Position numbers and translations under genes: made by a program. The notes below the pieces were generated by a model. It saw nothing but the letters and a program-made list of their open reading frames with translations. It was not told the origin of the DNA and did no database searches. A DNA stretch of 64,000 bases. It comes from Oscillospiraceae bacterium. GTDB taxonomy: Bacteria; Bacillota_A; Clostridia; Oscillospirales; Oscillospiraceae. This document shows, piece by piece, positions 5,902 to 14,381 of this stretch. Numbering within the stretch: position 1 is the first letter of the stretch; every line of letters begins with the position of its first letter. Location of the stretch: positions 5,721 through 69,720 of the forward strand of contig JAFQDR010000108.1 in the NCBI GenBank assembly GCA_017415945.1, written 5' to 3'.

Positions 5902-7518
5902 ATGAGAAACAACCTTCGCAAGTCCCTGATGCTGCTGCCCATCATCGTTTTGATCGTAGCCGCATTCACCACCACCGTATTCGCCACAGGCGGCGAGGAA
6001 GCTGTCAGCGGTTTCTACAACACCGCATGGGCACTGCTGCCTCCCATCATCGCCATTGCACTGGCATTGGCAACCAAGGAAGTATATTCCTCCCTGTTTA
6101 TCGGCATCGTCACCGGCGGTCTGCTGTACGCAAACTTCAATCCGGAAGAAGCTGTGCTCCACGTATTCAACGGCGGCATCGTTTCCGTTCTGTCCGACAG
6201 CTACAACATCGGTATTCTGGTGTTCCTGGTATTGCTGGGCGCCATGGTTTCCCTGCTGAACAAGGCAGGTGCTTCCGCTGCATTCGGCCGCTGGGCAGAA
6301 ACCAACATCAAGTCCCGTGTAGGCGCACAGCTGGCATCCGTGCTGCTGGGCTGCCTGATCTTCATTGATGACTACTTCAACTGTCTGACCGTGGGCTCCG
6401 TTATGCGCCCTGTTACCGACAAGCACAAGGTCTCCCGCGCAAAGCTGGCTTACATGATCGACGCTACCGCCGCTCCCGTGTGCATCATCGCTCCCGTGTC
6501 CTCTTGGGCTGCTGCTGTTGCTTCCTTTGCGGAAGACGGCCAGGGTCTGACTCTGTTCATTCAGGCGATTCCCTTCAACTTCTACGCCATTCTCACCATC
6601 ATTATGATGATCACTCTGGCTGTGATGAAGTTCGACTTCGGCCCCATGGCCATCAACGAACGCAACGCCATGGAACATGGCGACCTGTTCTCCGGCGCTA
6701 ACCAGTACGCAAACGTGGTGGAAGCGGAAGACAGCGGCAAGGCTATTGTTTTGGATCTGGTTCTGCCCGTTATCATCCTGATTGCATCCTGCGTCATCGG
6801 CATGATCTACTCCGGCGGCTTCTTTGACGGCGCATCCTTCATCGAAGCATTCTCCGGTGCTGACGCTTCCGTCGGTCTGATGCTGGGCTCCGCATTCTCT
6901 CTGGTATTCGCATTCATTTACTTCGGCATCCGCCGCACCGTGACTCTGCGTCAGATGATGGAAACCCTGCCCGAAGGCTTCAAGGCAATGGTTCCCGCAA
7001 TTCTGATCCTGACCTTCGCATGGTCCCTGAAGGCAATGACCGACTCTCTGGGCGCAAAGCTGTTTGTAGAAACCATGGTGGAAACCTATGCAAAGAGCTT
7101 CGCAATGTTCCTGCCCGCCATTGTATTCCTGATTGGCTGCTTCCTGGCTTTCGCAACCGGCACCAGCTGGGGCACCTTCGGTATGCTGATTCCCATTGTA
7201 CAGGGCGTATTCCCCATGAGCGATCCTCTGGGCATCATCTGCGTGTCCGCCTGCATGGCAGGTGCTGTCTGCGGTGACCACTGCTCTCCCATTTCCGATA
7301 CTACCATTATGGCATCCGCAGGCGCACAGTGCGACCACGTTTCCCACGTATCCACTCAGCTGCCCTACGCCATCACCGTGGCTGCGGTGTCCTTTGTGTC
7401 CTACGTCATTGCAGGCTTTGTAAAGTCCGCATGGATCGCACTGCCCGTTGCCATCGTGCTCATGCTGGTGACCCTGTTCGTCATCCGTTCCCGCGTTTCC
7501 GCACAGGCAGAAGCATAA
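5902..7518 (+). CDS. NhaC-family Na+/H+ antiporter-like permease, predicted lysine transporter
   Basis: 538 residues with about 12 membrane helices. Conserved NhaC features include a FIDDYFNCLTVGSVMRPVTD stretch, APVSSWAAAV and the helix pair with FATGTSWGTFGMLIP and GAVCGDHCSPISDTTIMASA. In clostridia, NhaC-family proteins under lysine riboswitches are predicted lysine importers, so lysine is the inferred substrate; classical family members exchange Na+ and H+. ATG 5902 follows GAAAGAGAG; longer in-frame starts overlap the leader. The first 30 residues look like a signal or anchor helix (LLPIIVLIVAAFTTTVFA). Codon choice (GAA, GTT, GCA) suggests high expression. The gene is monocistronic, with a strong terminator after it. 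Confidence 0.85.
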   Translation: MRNNLRKSLMLLPIIVLIVAAFTTTVFATGGEEAVSGFYNTAWALLPPIIAIALALATKEVYSSLFIGIVTGGLLYANFNPEEAVLHVFNGGIVSVLSDSYNIGILVFLVLLGAMVSLLNKAGASAAFGRWAETNIKSRVGAQLASVLLGCLIFIDDYFNCLTVGSVMRPVTDKHKVSRAKLAYMIDATAAPVCIIAPVSSWAAAVASFAEDGQGLTLFIQAIPFNFYAILTIIMMITLAVMKFDFGPMAINERNAMEHGDLFSGANQYANVVEAEDSGKAIVLDLVLPVIILIASCVIGMIYSGGFFDGASFIEAFSGADASVGLMLGSAFSLVFAFIYFGIRRTVTLRQMMETLPEGFKAMVPAILILTFAWSLKAMTDSLGAKLFVETMVETYAKSFAMFLPAIVFLIGCFLAFATGTSWGTFGMLIPIVQGVFPMSDPLGIICVSACMAGAVCGDHCSPISDTTIMASAGAQCDHVSHVSTQLPYAITVAAVSFVSYVIAGFVKSAWIALPVAIVLMLVTLFVIRSRVSAQAEA

Positions 7519-7542
7519 GCACAATATATTATATGTATATGC

Positions 7543-7574
7543 AATCACCTGTCCGAAAGGACGGGTGATTTTTA
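7543..7574 (+). terminator. Terminator of the NhaC-family gene
   Basis: AATCACCTGTCC, loop GAAA, GGACGGGTGATT, then TTTT. Confidence 0.9.
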
Positions 7575-7603
7575 ATATTCATCTATCCGCCAACATTCTG
7601 CAT

Positions 7604-7642
7604 AAATGAATAAATATACAGTATATACCGAATAAATAAAAA
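7604..7642 (+). promoter_or_regulatory. Candidate tandem ArgR (ARG box) operators
   Basis: AATGAATAAATATACA (7605-7620) is close to the Firmicutes ARG box (CATGAATAAAAATKCAAK is the Bacillus form); a second GAATAAATAAAAAT follows at 7630. They lie about 80 to 120 bases before the argG promoter. Repression by arginine through ArgR is inferred; no argR lies in this window. Confidence 0.5.
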
Positions 7643-7722
7643 TGGCGATTTGTGCAAAGTGCCTATGAAGGGATGACAAAATGCACGAAAGTCACAATAA
7701 TTACGGAAAAATACCGTAGATG

Positions 7723-7750
7723 TTGACTTTGGAAACGGAAGTGCTATAAT
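7723..7750 (+). promoter_or_regulatory. argG promoter
   Basis: TTGACT (7723-7728), 16-base spacer, TATAAT (7745-7750). Confidence 0.75.
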
Positions 7751-7804
7751 ACACAGCATGAATCTTTATTGAACCAAAATCTTCTACACAGGAGCGTATA
7801 TATC

Positions 7805-9025
7805 ATGGCTAACAAAGAAATCAAGAAAGTTGTTCTGGCATACTCCGGCGGTCTGGATACCTCCGTTATTATCCCTTGGCTGAAGGAAAATTACGACGGC
7901 TGCGAAGTCATTGCTGTTTCCGGCAACGTAGGTCAGGCCGACGAGCTGGAAGGTCTGGAAGAAAAGGCTCTCAAGACCGGCGCATCCAAGCTGTATGTTC
8001 TGGACCTCACCGAAGAATACGTCAACGATTACATTATGCCCTGTCTGAAGGCAGGTGCTAAGTATGAAGAATACCTGCTGGGCACCGCACACGCCCGTCC
8101 CTGCATCGCAAAGGGTCTGGTAGACATCGCCATTAAGGAAGGCGCCGACGCCATCTGCCACGGCTGCACCGGCAAGGGCAACGACCAGGTTCGTTTCGAG
8201 CTGGCGGTCAAGCACTTTGCTCCCGATATGCCCATCATCGCGCCCTGGCGTATTTGGGATATCAAGAGCCGTGAGGAAGAAATCGAATACGCAGAGGCTC
8301 ACAATGTTCCTCTGAAGATCAATCGCGAAACCAACTACTCCAAGGACAAGAACCTGTGGCACCTGAGCCATGAGGGTCTGGATCTGGAAGACACCGGCAA
8401 CGAACCCCAGTACGAAAAGCCCGGCTTCCTGGAAATGAGCGTATCTCCTCTGCAGGCTCCCGATAAGCCCACCTACATCGAGCTGGACTTCGAACAGGGC
8501 ATCCCCACCGCCCTCAACGGTGAAGCAATGTCCCCGAAGGAAATTATTTTGGCTCTGAACGAGATCGGCGGCGCAAACGGCATCGGTCTGCTGGACATCG
8601 TGGAAAACCGTCTGGTTGGCATCAAGTGCCGCGGCGTATACGAAACTCCCGCAGGCTCCATCCTGTATGCAGCTCATGAATATCTGGAATCCGTCACTCT
8701 GGACAAGATGACCGCCCGCAAGAAGCAGGAGCTGGCCATCAGCTATGCGGATCTGGTGTACAACGGTCTGTGGTTCTCCCCCCTCCGTGAAGCACTGGCA
8801 GCCTTCGTTGACAAGACCCAGGAGGTCGTCAGCGGCAAGGTCAAGCTGAAGCTGTACAAGGGCAACATCATCAAGGCAGGCGTTTGGAGCCCCAACTCCC
8901 TGTACTCCGAATCCATTGCCACCTTCGGCGAATCCGACTACAACCAGAAGGACGCAGAAGGCTTCATCAACCTGTGGGGTCTGCCCACCAAGGTACAGGC
9001 TCTGGTCAAGAGCGGCAAGATCTAA
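7805..9025 (+). CDS. argG: Argininosuccinate synthase
   Basis: 406 residues, full family length. It joins citrulline and aspartate with ATP to form argininosuccinate, the penultimate step of arginine synthesis. The N-terminal ATP-pyrophosphatase loop is AYSGGLDTS (residues 12-20). The conserved [13 protein letters not shown] and the citrulline/aspartate-site stretch NLWHLSHEG are present. ATG 7805 follows GGAGCG and gives the usual [15 protein letters not shown] start; the ORF is open a little further upstream but lacks another good site. A terminator separates it from argH, so the two are adjacent but probably not one transcript unless readthrough occurs. Codon use is of the highly expressed kind. 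Confidence 0.97.
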   Translation: MANKEIKKVVLAYSGGLDTSVIIPWLKENYDGCEVIAVSGNVGQADELEGLEEKALKTGASKLYVLDLTEEYVNDYIMPCLKAGAKYEEYLLGTAHARPCIAKGLVDIAIKEGADAICHGCTGKGNDQVRFELAVKHFAPDMPIIAPWRIWDIKSREEEIEYAEAHNVPLKINRETNYSKDKNLWHLSHEGLDLEDTGNEPQYEKPGFLEMSVSPLQAPDKPTYIELDFEQGIPTALNGEAMSPKEIILALNEIGGANGIGLLDIVENRLVGIKCRGVYETPAGSILYAAHEYLESVTLDKMTARKKQELAISYADLVYNGLWFSPLREALAAFVDKTQEVVSGKVKLKLYKGNIIKAGVWSPNSLYSESIATFGESDYNQKDAEGFINLWGLPTKVQALVKSGKI

Positions 9026-9044
9026 ATAATTGCAATGATACAAC

Positions 9045-9069
9045 AAAAGGGCAACATCGTTGCCCTTTT
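9045..9069 (+). terminator. argG terminator
   Basis: AAAAGGGCAAC - ATC - GTTGCCCTTTT, a compact hairpin ending in T residues. Confidence 0.8.
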
Positions 9070-9082
9070 GAACATCTTGAAA

Positions 9083-9273
9083 GCCTCTCCTTTTAAGGAG
9101 AGGTGCCCGAGCTTGTCGAGGGCGGAGAGGTTATCATGAAATATCTACCTCTCAGTCTCGCTTCGCTCGACAGCCTACGGCCCTGGTCGCAATCATAGAT
9201 TGCTTCCCGCTTTGGCTACAAATATGCCACCGGCATATTTGTTTAACGCGTCGCGCCCCTAAAAGGGGAGCCT
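9083..9273. repeat. Dispersed inverted-repeat element, family A (copy 2, long form)
   Basis: Starts GCCTCTCCTTTTAAGGAGAG like copy 1, contains the GAGCTTGTCGAGGGCGGAGAGG/ACCTCTCAGTC arms, and ends CCCCTAAAAGGGGAGCC. A stretch with nested palindromes (CAAATATGCCACCGGCATATTTG) lengthens it relative to other copies. Confidence 0.7.
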
Positions 9274-9300
9274 TATGTTATTTGATAAAAGGAGTTATTT

Positions 9301-10689
9301 ATGAAACTTTGGTCCGGCAGATTTCAAAAGGAAACCGACGAGCTGGTAAACGACTTCAACCAGTCCATCACCTTTGACCATAGACTGTATAAGCAGGACA
9401 TCCAAGGCAGCAAGGCCCATGCGGATATGCTGGCTGCCTGCGGTATCATTTCCGAGGACGACAACCACGATATTCAGGAGGGACTTACCCAGATCCTCCA
9501 TGACGTGGAGGATGGTGCCGTGGAATTCACCACCGCCAACGAGGATATCCACATGAACGTGGAGACCATCCTCACCCAACGCATCGGGGATGCGGGGAAG
9601 CGTCTCCACACCGCCCGCAGCCGCAACGATCAGGTTGCCGTGGACTTCCGTATGTATGTTCGACAGGCCATCACCGACCTGATCCCCGAGATCCTGAACC
9701 TGCAGCAGGCACTGATCGAGCAGGCGGAGCAGCATCAAGAGACGGTCATGCCCGGGTACACCCACCTGCAGCGTGCACAGCCCATTACCTTTGCCCACCA
9801 TCTGCTGGCCTACGCCAATATGCTCTGCCGCGACGTGACCCGTCTGGAGGACTGTCTGGTGCGCATGAACGAGTGCCCTCTGGGCAGCGGCGCACTGGCG
9901 GGCACCACCTATCCCATTGACCGCCACATGACCGCGGCGGCGCTGGGCTTTGCCAAGGGACCCATGATGAACAGTCTGGACGGGGTCTCCGACCGTGACT
10001 ATGCACTGGAGCTTATGAGTGACCTGTCCATTTTGATGATGCACCTGTCCCGCTTCTCCGAGGAGGTCATCCAGTGGTGCAGCTGGGAGTTCCGCTACAT
10101 CGAGCTGGACGATGCCTACTCCACGGGCTCCTCCATCATGCCCCAGAAGAAGAACCCCGACGTGGCCGAACTGGTACGCGGCAAGACGGGCCGTGTATAC
10201 GGTGACCTGATGAGCCTGCTGACCACCATGAAGGGTCTGCCTCTGGCATATAATAAGGATATGCAGGAGGACAAGGAGCCCGTATTCGATGCACTGGACA
10301 CCGTGTCCATGTGTCTGCCTGTGTTTACGGGCATGATCTCCACTATGAAGGTGCTCACGGAAAATATGGCCTCCGCAGCCAATAAGGGCTTTATCAACGC
10401 CACAGACTGCGCCGACTATCTCACCAAGAAGGGGATGCCCTTCCGTGATGCTTACACCGTCACGGGCGCACTGGTGTACCACTGCACACAAAGCGGCAAG
10501 ACCTTGGAGGAGCTGACTCTGGCAGAGCTGCAGGAGATCTCCCCTCTGTTCGGCGCGGATGTGTACGAGGCACTGAATATGCTCAACTGCGCGTTCCAGC
10601 GTAAGAGCTTCGGCGGCCCCGCAAAGGAAGAAACTACCAGACAGATCGAATACATCAAGGCGTTCATTGCAGAACGTACTGCAGAGTAA
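9301..10689 (+). CDS. argH: Argininosuccinate lyase
   Basis: 462 residues, standard length. It cleaves argininosuccinate to arginine and fumarate, completing arginine synthesis after ArgG. The fumarase/aspartase superfamily signature GSSIMPQKKNPD is at about residues 276-287, the conserved catalytic-histidine region TVMPGYTHLQRAQPI is near residue 145, and the N-terminus (LWSGRFQKETDELVNDFN) is typical. AAAGGAG precedes the ATG. A strong terminator follows, shared with the convergent XRE gene. Its codon usage is richer in GAG/CTG than argG. Confidence 0.97.
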   Translation: MKLWSGRFQKETDELVNDFNQSITFDHRLYKQDIQGSKAHADMLAACGIISEDDNHDIQEGLTQILHDVEDGAVEFTTANEDIHMNVETILTQRIGDAGKRLHTARSRNDQVAVDFRMYVRQAITDLIPEILNLQQALIEQAEQHQETVMPGYTHLQRAQPITFAHHLLAYANMLCRDVTRLEDCLVRMNECPLGSGALAGTTYPIDRHMTAAALGFAKGPMMNSLDGVSDRDYALELMSDLSILMMHLSRFSEEVIQWCSWEFRYIELDDAYSTGSSIMPQKKNPDVAELVRGKTGRVYGDLMSLLTTMKGLPLAYNKDMQEDKEPVFDALDTVSMCLPVFTGMISTMKVLTENMASAANKGFINATDCADYLTKKGMPFRDAYTVTGALVYHCTQSGKTLEELTLAELQEISPLFGADVYEALNMLNCAFQRKSFGGPAKEETTRQIEYIKAFIAERTAE

Positions 10690-10706
10690 ACAACCCAATA
10701 AACAGC

Positions 10707-10739
10707 AAAATCCATGGACGGCAGCCCATGGATTTTTTA
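10707..10739 (+). terminator. argH terminator
   Basis: AAAATCCATGG ... CCATGGATTTTTT, directly between argH and the convergent XRE gene; it may serve both. Confidence 0.85.
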
Positions 10740-11045
10740 TTTGTTCATTGCTTTTACGATGGCAATTAAATGCTCAAGATTTTCGGGGGACAGTGCCTTT
10801 GCGGCTTCAGCAAGCTCGTTGACTCTGGCAGGGGCAACGGTGTCGTCATCAAAAAAGTCCTTGGGCGTAATGCCGAAGTACTCACAGATATAAAAGAACA
10901 CCGTCATGGACGGGAGGTTTACACCGTTTTCAATGTTGTTAATGTATCCTGCGCTTTGCCCTAAGGATAGACTCATATCCCGCGCGGAAACGCCCTTGCG
11001 CAAGCGAAGCTGTGTAAGTCTGTGGATGAAGTGTTCTTTTTCCAT
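10737..11045 (-). CDS. XRE-family regulator next to the SipW locus
   Basis: 102 residues. An N-terminal HTH_3 domain covers residues 8-66 (RLTQLRLRKGVSARDMSLSL, then GQSAGYINNIENGVNLPS), followed by a short acidic hinge and a C-terminal helical segment (LAEAAKALSPENLEHLIAIV). Size and layout recall SinR-like or phage-type repressors; the C-terminal helix could mediate dimerisation. It is divergent from the sipW-like gene with about 370 bp of AT-rich DNA between. In Bacillus, an XRE repressor (SinR) controls sipW-tasA, so a regulatory link here is an attractive inference, not something the sequence proves. Confidence 0.85.
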   Translation of the reverse strand: MEKEHFIHRLTQLRLRKGVSARDMSLSLGQSAGYINNIENGVNLPSMTVFFYICEYFGITPKDFFDDDTVAPARVNELAEAAKALSPENLEHLIAIVKAMNK

Positions 11046-11418
11046 AATTATTGCCGCCTACTGTTTTGTATGTGCAATTATACTATACATATTTAGGGGA
11101 AGTATTCGGTTAGAACGGCAATTTGTGTGGCGCGTAACCAAAATGAGTAGATGTTTTTGAGCAGAATGTGGAGTGCATTTAGATGGAGTGCTTATGCAAA
11201 ATTGCGACGAAATGGTATATAAAATGTACAAAATCGATTAAATGCCGAATTTTGGCCATAAAAAGTGCGGAATTTACTGATTTGTAACTGCTTGTAACAA
11301 GAATGTTGTTGAATGGTGTATGATAAAACGGTAGACTTAGCTTGAGTATCTTTGCGTATAGGGGTTTTATACCCTGTTTCTGCTGAATTTTTTTCAGGAA
11401 AGGGGTGAGACAGTAAGA
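11046..11418. other. AT-rich divergent intergenic region upstream of sipW
   Basis: About 370 bases with clearly higher AT than neighbouring genes. On the minus strand a TATAAT (11082-11077) is a candidate -10 for the XRE gene. On the plus strand TATGAT (11319-11324) may be the -10 for sipW, without a convincing -35. A short hairpin, CTGAATTTTTTTCAG, sits just before the sipW ribosome binding site (AAAGGGGTGAG). I found no small gene in it. Confidence 0.4.
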
Positions 11419-11970
11419 ATGGAGATCGCCAAAAAAATATGGGATACGGTCTGCACACTGGTCGTAGCGGCAGCGGTGCTGCTTGCGGTGGCACTGGTAG
11501 GTGTGCGGCTTGTGGGATTTCAGGTGTTTACGGTCTTGTCCGGTTCCATGGAGCCTGTGTACTCTCCCGGTGATCTGATCTACGTAAAGGAGATCGCTCC
11601 CGAGGACATTCATCCCGGCACGATTTTGACCTTCATGGTCAATGAGAACACCGTGGCGACCCACCGCGTGGTGGGGGAGGTACCCTCCGAGACCGAGCCC
11701 GATCTGGTGCGTTACCGTACCAAGGGTGATGCCAACGACATGGAAGACGGCACACTGGTCCATCCCAATAATATTATCGGCACTCCCGTGCTGTGCGTTC
11801 CCAAGTTAGGGTATGTGGCAAGCTACATATCCGCTCCCCCGGGGATGTACGTAGCCATTGCGGGTGCGGCGCTGTTTCTGGCACTGATGTTCATACCCGA
11901 CCTCTTTGCGGAGGACGAGGAAGAACCTAAGCCCAAGAAGAAGCGCAAAAAAGAAGAAATGACTCCCTAA
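11419..11970 (+). CDS. sipW: Signal peptidase I, SipW (ER/archaeal) type
   Basis: 183 residues. A membrane helix at residues 10-35 is followed by the catalytic LSGSMEPVYSPGD motif with Ser43, and by ATHRVV with His82, which replaces the usual catalytic lysine and marks the ER/SipW type. KGDAN (about 102-106) is the third conserved box. A second helix lies near residues 140-166, and the C-terminal tail is acidic then lysine-rich (EDEEEPKPKKKRKKEE). SipW enzymes cleave the special signal peptides of TasA/CalY-type fibre proteins. Six such substrates follow directly, which supports the role. Confidence 0.92.
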   Translation: MEIAKKIWDTVCTLVVAAAVLLAVALVGVRLVGFQVFTVLSGSMEPVYSPGDLIYVKEIAPEDIHPGTILTFMVNENTVATHRVVGEVPSETEPDLVRYRTKGDANDMEDGTLVHPNNIIGTPVLCVPKLGYVASYISAPPGMYVAIAGAALFLALMFIPDLFAEDEEEPKPKKKRKKEEMTP

Positions 11971-12026
11971 GGGAAGACAGGCACTTCCCGTAGGGGCAGT
12001 GAATGGAACAAACCCATGGGCAAAAA

Positions 12027-12076
12027 ATATCATTCATTGCAATGAATGATATCACTCCAAGCACACTCGGAGTGAT
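12027..12076. repeat. Perfect 26-bp palindrome followed by a second hairpin
   Basis: ATATCATTCATTG-CAATGAATGATAT (12027-12052) is a perfect palindrome. It runs straight into ATCACTCC...GGAGTGAT (12051-12076). The pair lies between sipW and the first substrate gene. Without a T-tract it is not a standard terminator; it may be an operator, a processing site or a remnant of a small repeat. Confidence 0.7.
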
Positions 12077-12142
12077 AAGCCTTACAAACCTTTGTACTAT
12101 TTTGCCGATAGGCGTTAAAAAACAAATAGGAGGAAAGTTAAA

Positions 12143-12799
12143 ATGAAGAAATTCAAGAAGGCATTGGCACTGCTGCTGTGCGCAGTTCTGCTGGTGGCAG
12201 GCTCCGTCGCCGGCACTCTGGCTTACCTACAGGCAAAGTCCGATGTTGTACAGAACACCTTCACCGTTGGTGATGTAAAGATCAAGCTGGACGAAGCCAA
12301 GGTTGACCTGTACGGCGAGGAAGTAGCAGGCGCAGAACGAGTAATGAAAAACGATTATAAGCTGCTGCCCGGTCATACTTATGTAAAGGACCCCACTGTT
12401 ACCGTTGAAGCAAAGAGCGAAGACTGCTACGTGCGTGTATTTGTAACCGTTAGCGATATTTCTAAGCTTAAAGAAGTATTCCCCACCTTCGTTAATACAA
12501 GCGGCATGTTTATGTTGGAAAATCTGGTTAACGGTTGGGATGGTAGCAAGTGGGCATGCGTTGGCTATGAAAAAGGCAAGTATGAATTCCGCTACCATAA
12601 AGTAGTAGAGTACTCCGAAACTCCCGTTAAACTGGAACCCCTGTTCACTCATGTTGAAATTCCCGGCACTGTATCCAACACCGATCTGGCTAAGCTGCAG
12701 AATCTGGAGATTGACGTTGTTGCAGAAGCGATTCAGGCTGATGGCTTTAGCTCTGCTGCCGATGCGTGGGCACAGTGGAATTCCACTCAGAATCCCTAA
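12143..12799 (+). CDS. SipW-dependent TasA/CalY-like surface protein 1
   Basis: 218 residues. The signal region reads lysines, a hydrophobic stretch (ALALLLCAVLLVAGSVAG) and then the SipW-type cleavage context GTLAYLQAKSDVVQNTFT, as in TasA and camelysin. The mature part contains the recurring LLPGHTYVKDPTV...CYVRVFV motif shared with its neighbours, consistent with a single beta-sandwich domain. No sortase signal or C-terminal anchor is visible. It is the first of four closely spaced homologues, with AGGAGG before the ATG. By analogy it would be a fibre subunit; the polymer role is inferred. Confidence 0.82.
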   Translation: MKKFKKALALLLCAVLLVAGSVAGTLAYLQAKSDVVQNTFTVGDVKIKLDEAKVDLYGEEVAGAERVMKNDYKLLPGHTYVKDPTVTVEAKSEDCYVRVFVTVSDISKLKEVFPTFVNTSGMFMLENLVNGWDGSKWACVGYEKGKYEFRYHKVVEYSETPVKLEPLFTHVEIPGTVSNTDLAKLQNLEIDVVAEAIQADGFSSAADAWAQWNSTQNP

Positions 12800-12881
12800 C
12801 CCATAAACTTTGTACATAAGCGCAGGGGATTTTCTCTCGTCTGCGAAAAAATAAAACACAAGGAAAGGGGAAATACCCAAA

Positions 12882-13505
12882 ATGAAAATGAAGAAAGCAA
12901 TTGCACTGGGTCTGGCAGTTCTGATGATCGTGGCAGCCAGTGTAGCAGGCACCATCGCATGGCTGCAGGACAAGACCGAGGCTGTTACCAACACTTTTAC
13001 TCCCACTACTCTGGACATTTCTCTGAAGGAATCTCCTATCAACATTGATGCTGATGGCACTGTTACCTATGGTGCTCCTGCTGAGGGCCAGAATAATACC
13101 TATCCCACTATTCCCGGCACCGAGTATAAGAAGGACCCCATTGTTTCTGTTGCTGCAAATAGTGAAGAATGCTATCTGTTTGTAAAGTTTGAAGAAACCG
13201 GCTCTCCCGCAAACTACTACGAGTACACTTCCATGCTGACGGAAGAAAACGGTTGGACTTCTCTGGAAGGTGTGGAAAATGTTTGGTATCGAACCGTGGA
13301 AGAAAAGAACACTGTACAGGAATTCCACTTGCTGGCAAACGATAAGATTACCGTGAAGACCGAAGTAACCACCGATAACATGAGTGCAGCAGCTGCTGCA
13401 AAGTTGGAATGGACTGCATACGCAATCCAGACCGCAAATATCGAAGCAGAAGGAGCTAAGTCTGCTGAGCTGGTTGCTTGGGAATTGGCTTCCACTACCA
13501 CCTAA
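12882..13505 (+). CDS. SipW-dependent TasA/CalY-like surface protein 2
   Basis: 207 residues, with MKMKKAIALGLAVLMIVAAS and then GTIAWLQDKTEAVTNTFT, the SipW substrate pattern. The mature domain repeats the TIPGTEYKKDPIVSVAAN...CYLFVKF motif seen in protein 1 (IPG-x-x-Y-x-K-D-P). It ends in an alanine-rich segment with no anchor. Lies 82 bp after protein 1 in the same orientation; GGAAAGGGG precedes the start, and ATG 12888 is an alternative. Diverged from protein 1 over most of the mature part, so these are paralogues rather than recent copies. Confidence 0.8.
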   Translation: MKMKKAIALGLAVLMIVAASVAGTIAWLQDKTEAVTNTFTPTTLDISLKESPINIDADGTVTYGAPAEGQNNTYPTIPGTEYKKDPIVSVAANSEECYLFVKFEETGSPANYYEYTSMLTEENGWTSLEGVENVWYRTVEEKNTVQEFHLLANDKITVKTEVTTDNMSAAAAAKLEWTAYAIQTANIEAEGAKSAELVAWELASTTT

Positions 13506-13540
13506 CCCCTACCGCGCTCTATACATAAGGAGATTATTAA

Positions 13541-14344
13541 ATGAAGAATTTGAAGAAAGCTATTGCCCTGCTGCTGGCTGCTGTTCTGTTGGTAGCCGCT
13601 TCCGTAGTGGGCACCATCGCTTATCTGACCGACAGCGACGCTGACGTAAACGTTATGTCCGCAGGTAATGTTTACATTGTACAGAACGAAACCGACCGTG
13701 ACGGCAATGCCTTTGTGAACGGCCAGAAGCTGCTGCCTGCAACCAAGGGCGACGGCTATCTGTCCAAGGACGGCACCATGACCGATACCGATGACAAGAC
13801 CTCCCTGAACATCTGGGACAAGTCCATCAACAACGAAATCGACAAGTTCGTTTCCGTTACCAACGTCGGTACCGAAGCCGCTTATGTTCGTACCATTCTG
13901 CTGTTCGAAACCGTTAAGAGCTACAAAGAAGGCTCCTCTACCGAATACACCGATCTGCACGACCACTTCCTGCTGATGAACGGCGACTATACCTATCTGA
14001 AGGATGATGCCGGCAAGTTCGTTTATGTAACCATTGATGGTACCGAATATGTTATCGCTGTTAAGACCTATGCCGATCCTCTGGAAGCAGGCGCAACTAC
14101 TACTGCAAGCCTGCGTCAGTTCGCTCTGACTTGGGAGGCAGGTAATGAGTTCTATGACTTCTTTGGCCCCGAATATGACATCGTTGTATTCTCTCAGGCT
14201 GTTCAGAAGCAGGGCTTCGAAACTGTAGGCGCAGAAGCTGCTCTGAATGAAGCGTTCGGCGAAGTTACCTCCGCTAACGTTGCAGACTGGGTTGCTACCA
14301 CCGCTATCAAGACCGCAGGCCCCAACAACGTCATCAACCCCTAA
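13541..14344 (+). CDS. SipW-dependent TasA/CalY-like surface protein 3
   Basis: 267 residues. Signal region KKAIALLLAAVLLVAASVV, then GTIAYLTDSDADVNVMSAGN, a SipW-type context followed by the AGNV start of the mature domain. The mature part has DKFVSVTNVGTEAAYVRTI, the family's 'V-x-N-x-G-x-x-x-A-Y-V-R' strand pair, and a later QAVQKQGF near the end that also occurs as EAIQADGF in protein 1. It is longer than the others, with an acidic insert around residues 60-80. AAGGAG precedes the ATG, and only 35 bp separate it from protein 2, so these belong to one operon. Confidence 0.82.
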   Translation: MKNLKKAIALLLAAVLLVAASVVGTIAYLTDSDADVNVMSAGNVYIVQNETDRDGNAFVNGQKLLPATKGDGYLSKDGTMTDTDDKTSLNIWDKSINNEIDKFVSVTNVGTEAAYVRTILLFETVKSYKEGSSTEYTDLHDHFLLMNGDYTYLKDDAGKFVYVTIDGTEYVIAVKTYADPLEAGATTTASLRQFALTWEAGNEFYDFFGPEYDIVVFSQAVQKQGFETVGAEAALNEAFGEVTSANVADWVATTAIKTAGPNNVINP

Positions 14345-14381
14345 TCGTTCTCAATTGAAACTGACATAAAGGAGAATGTAC

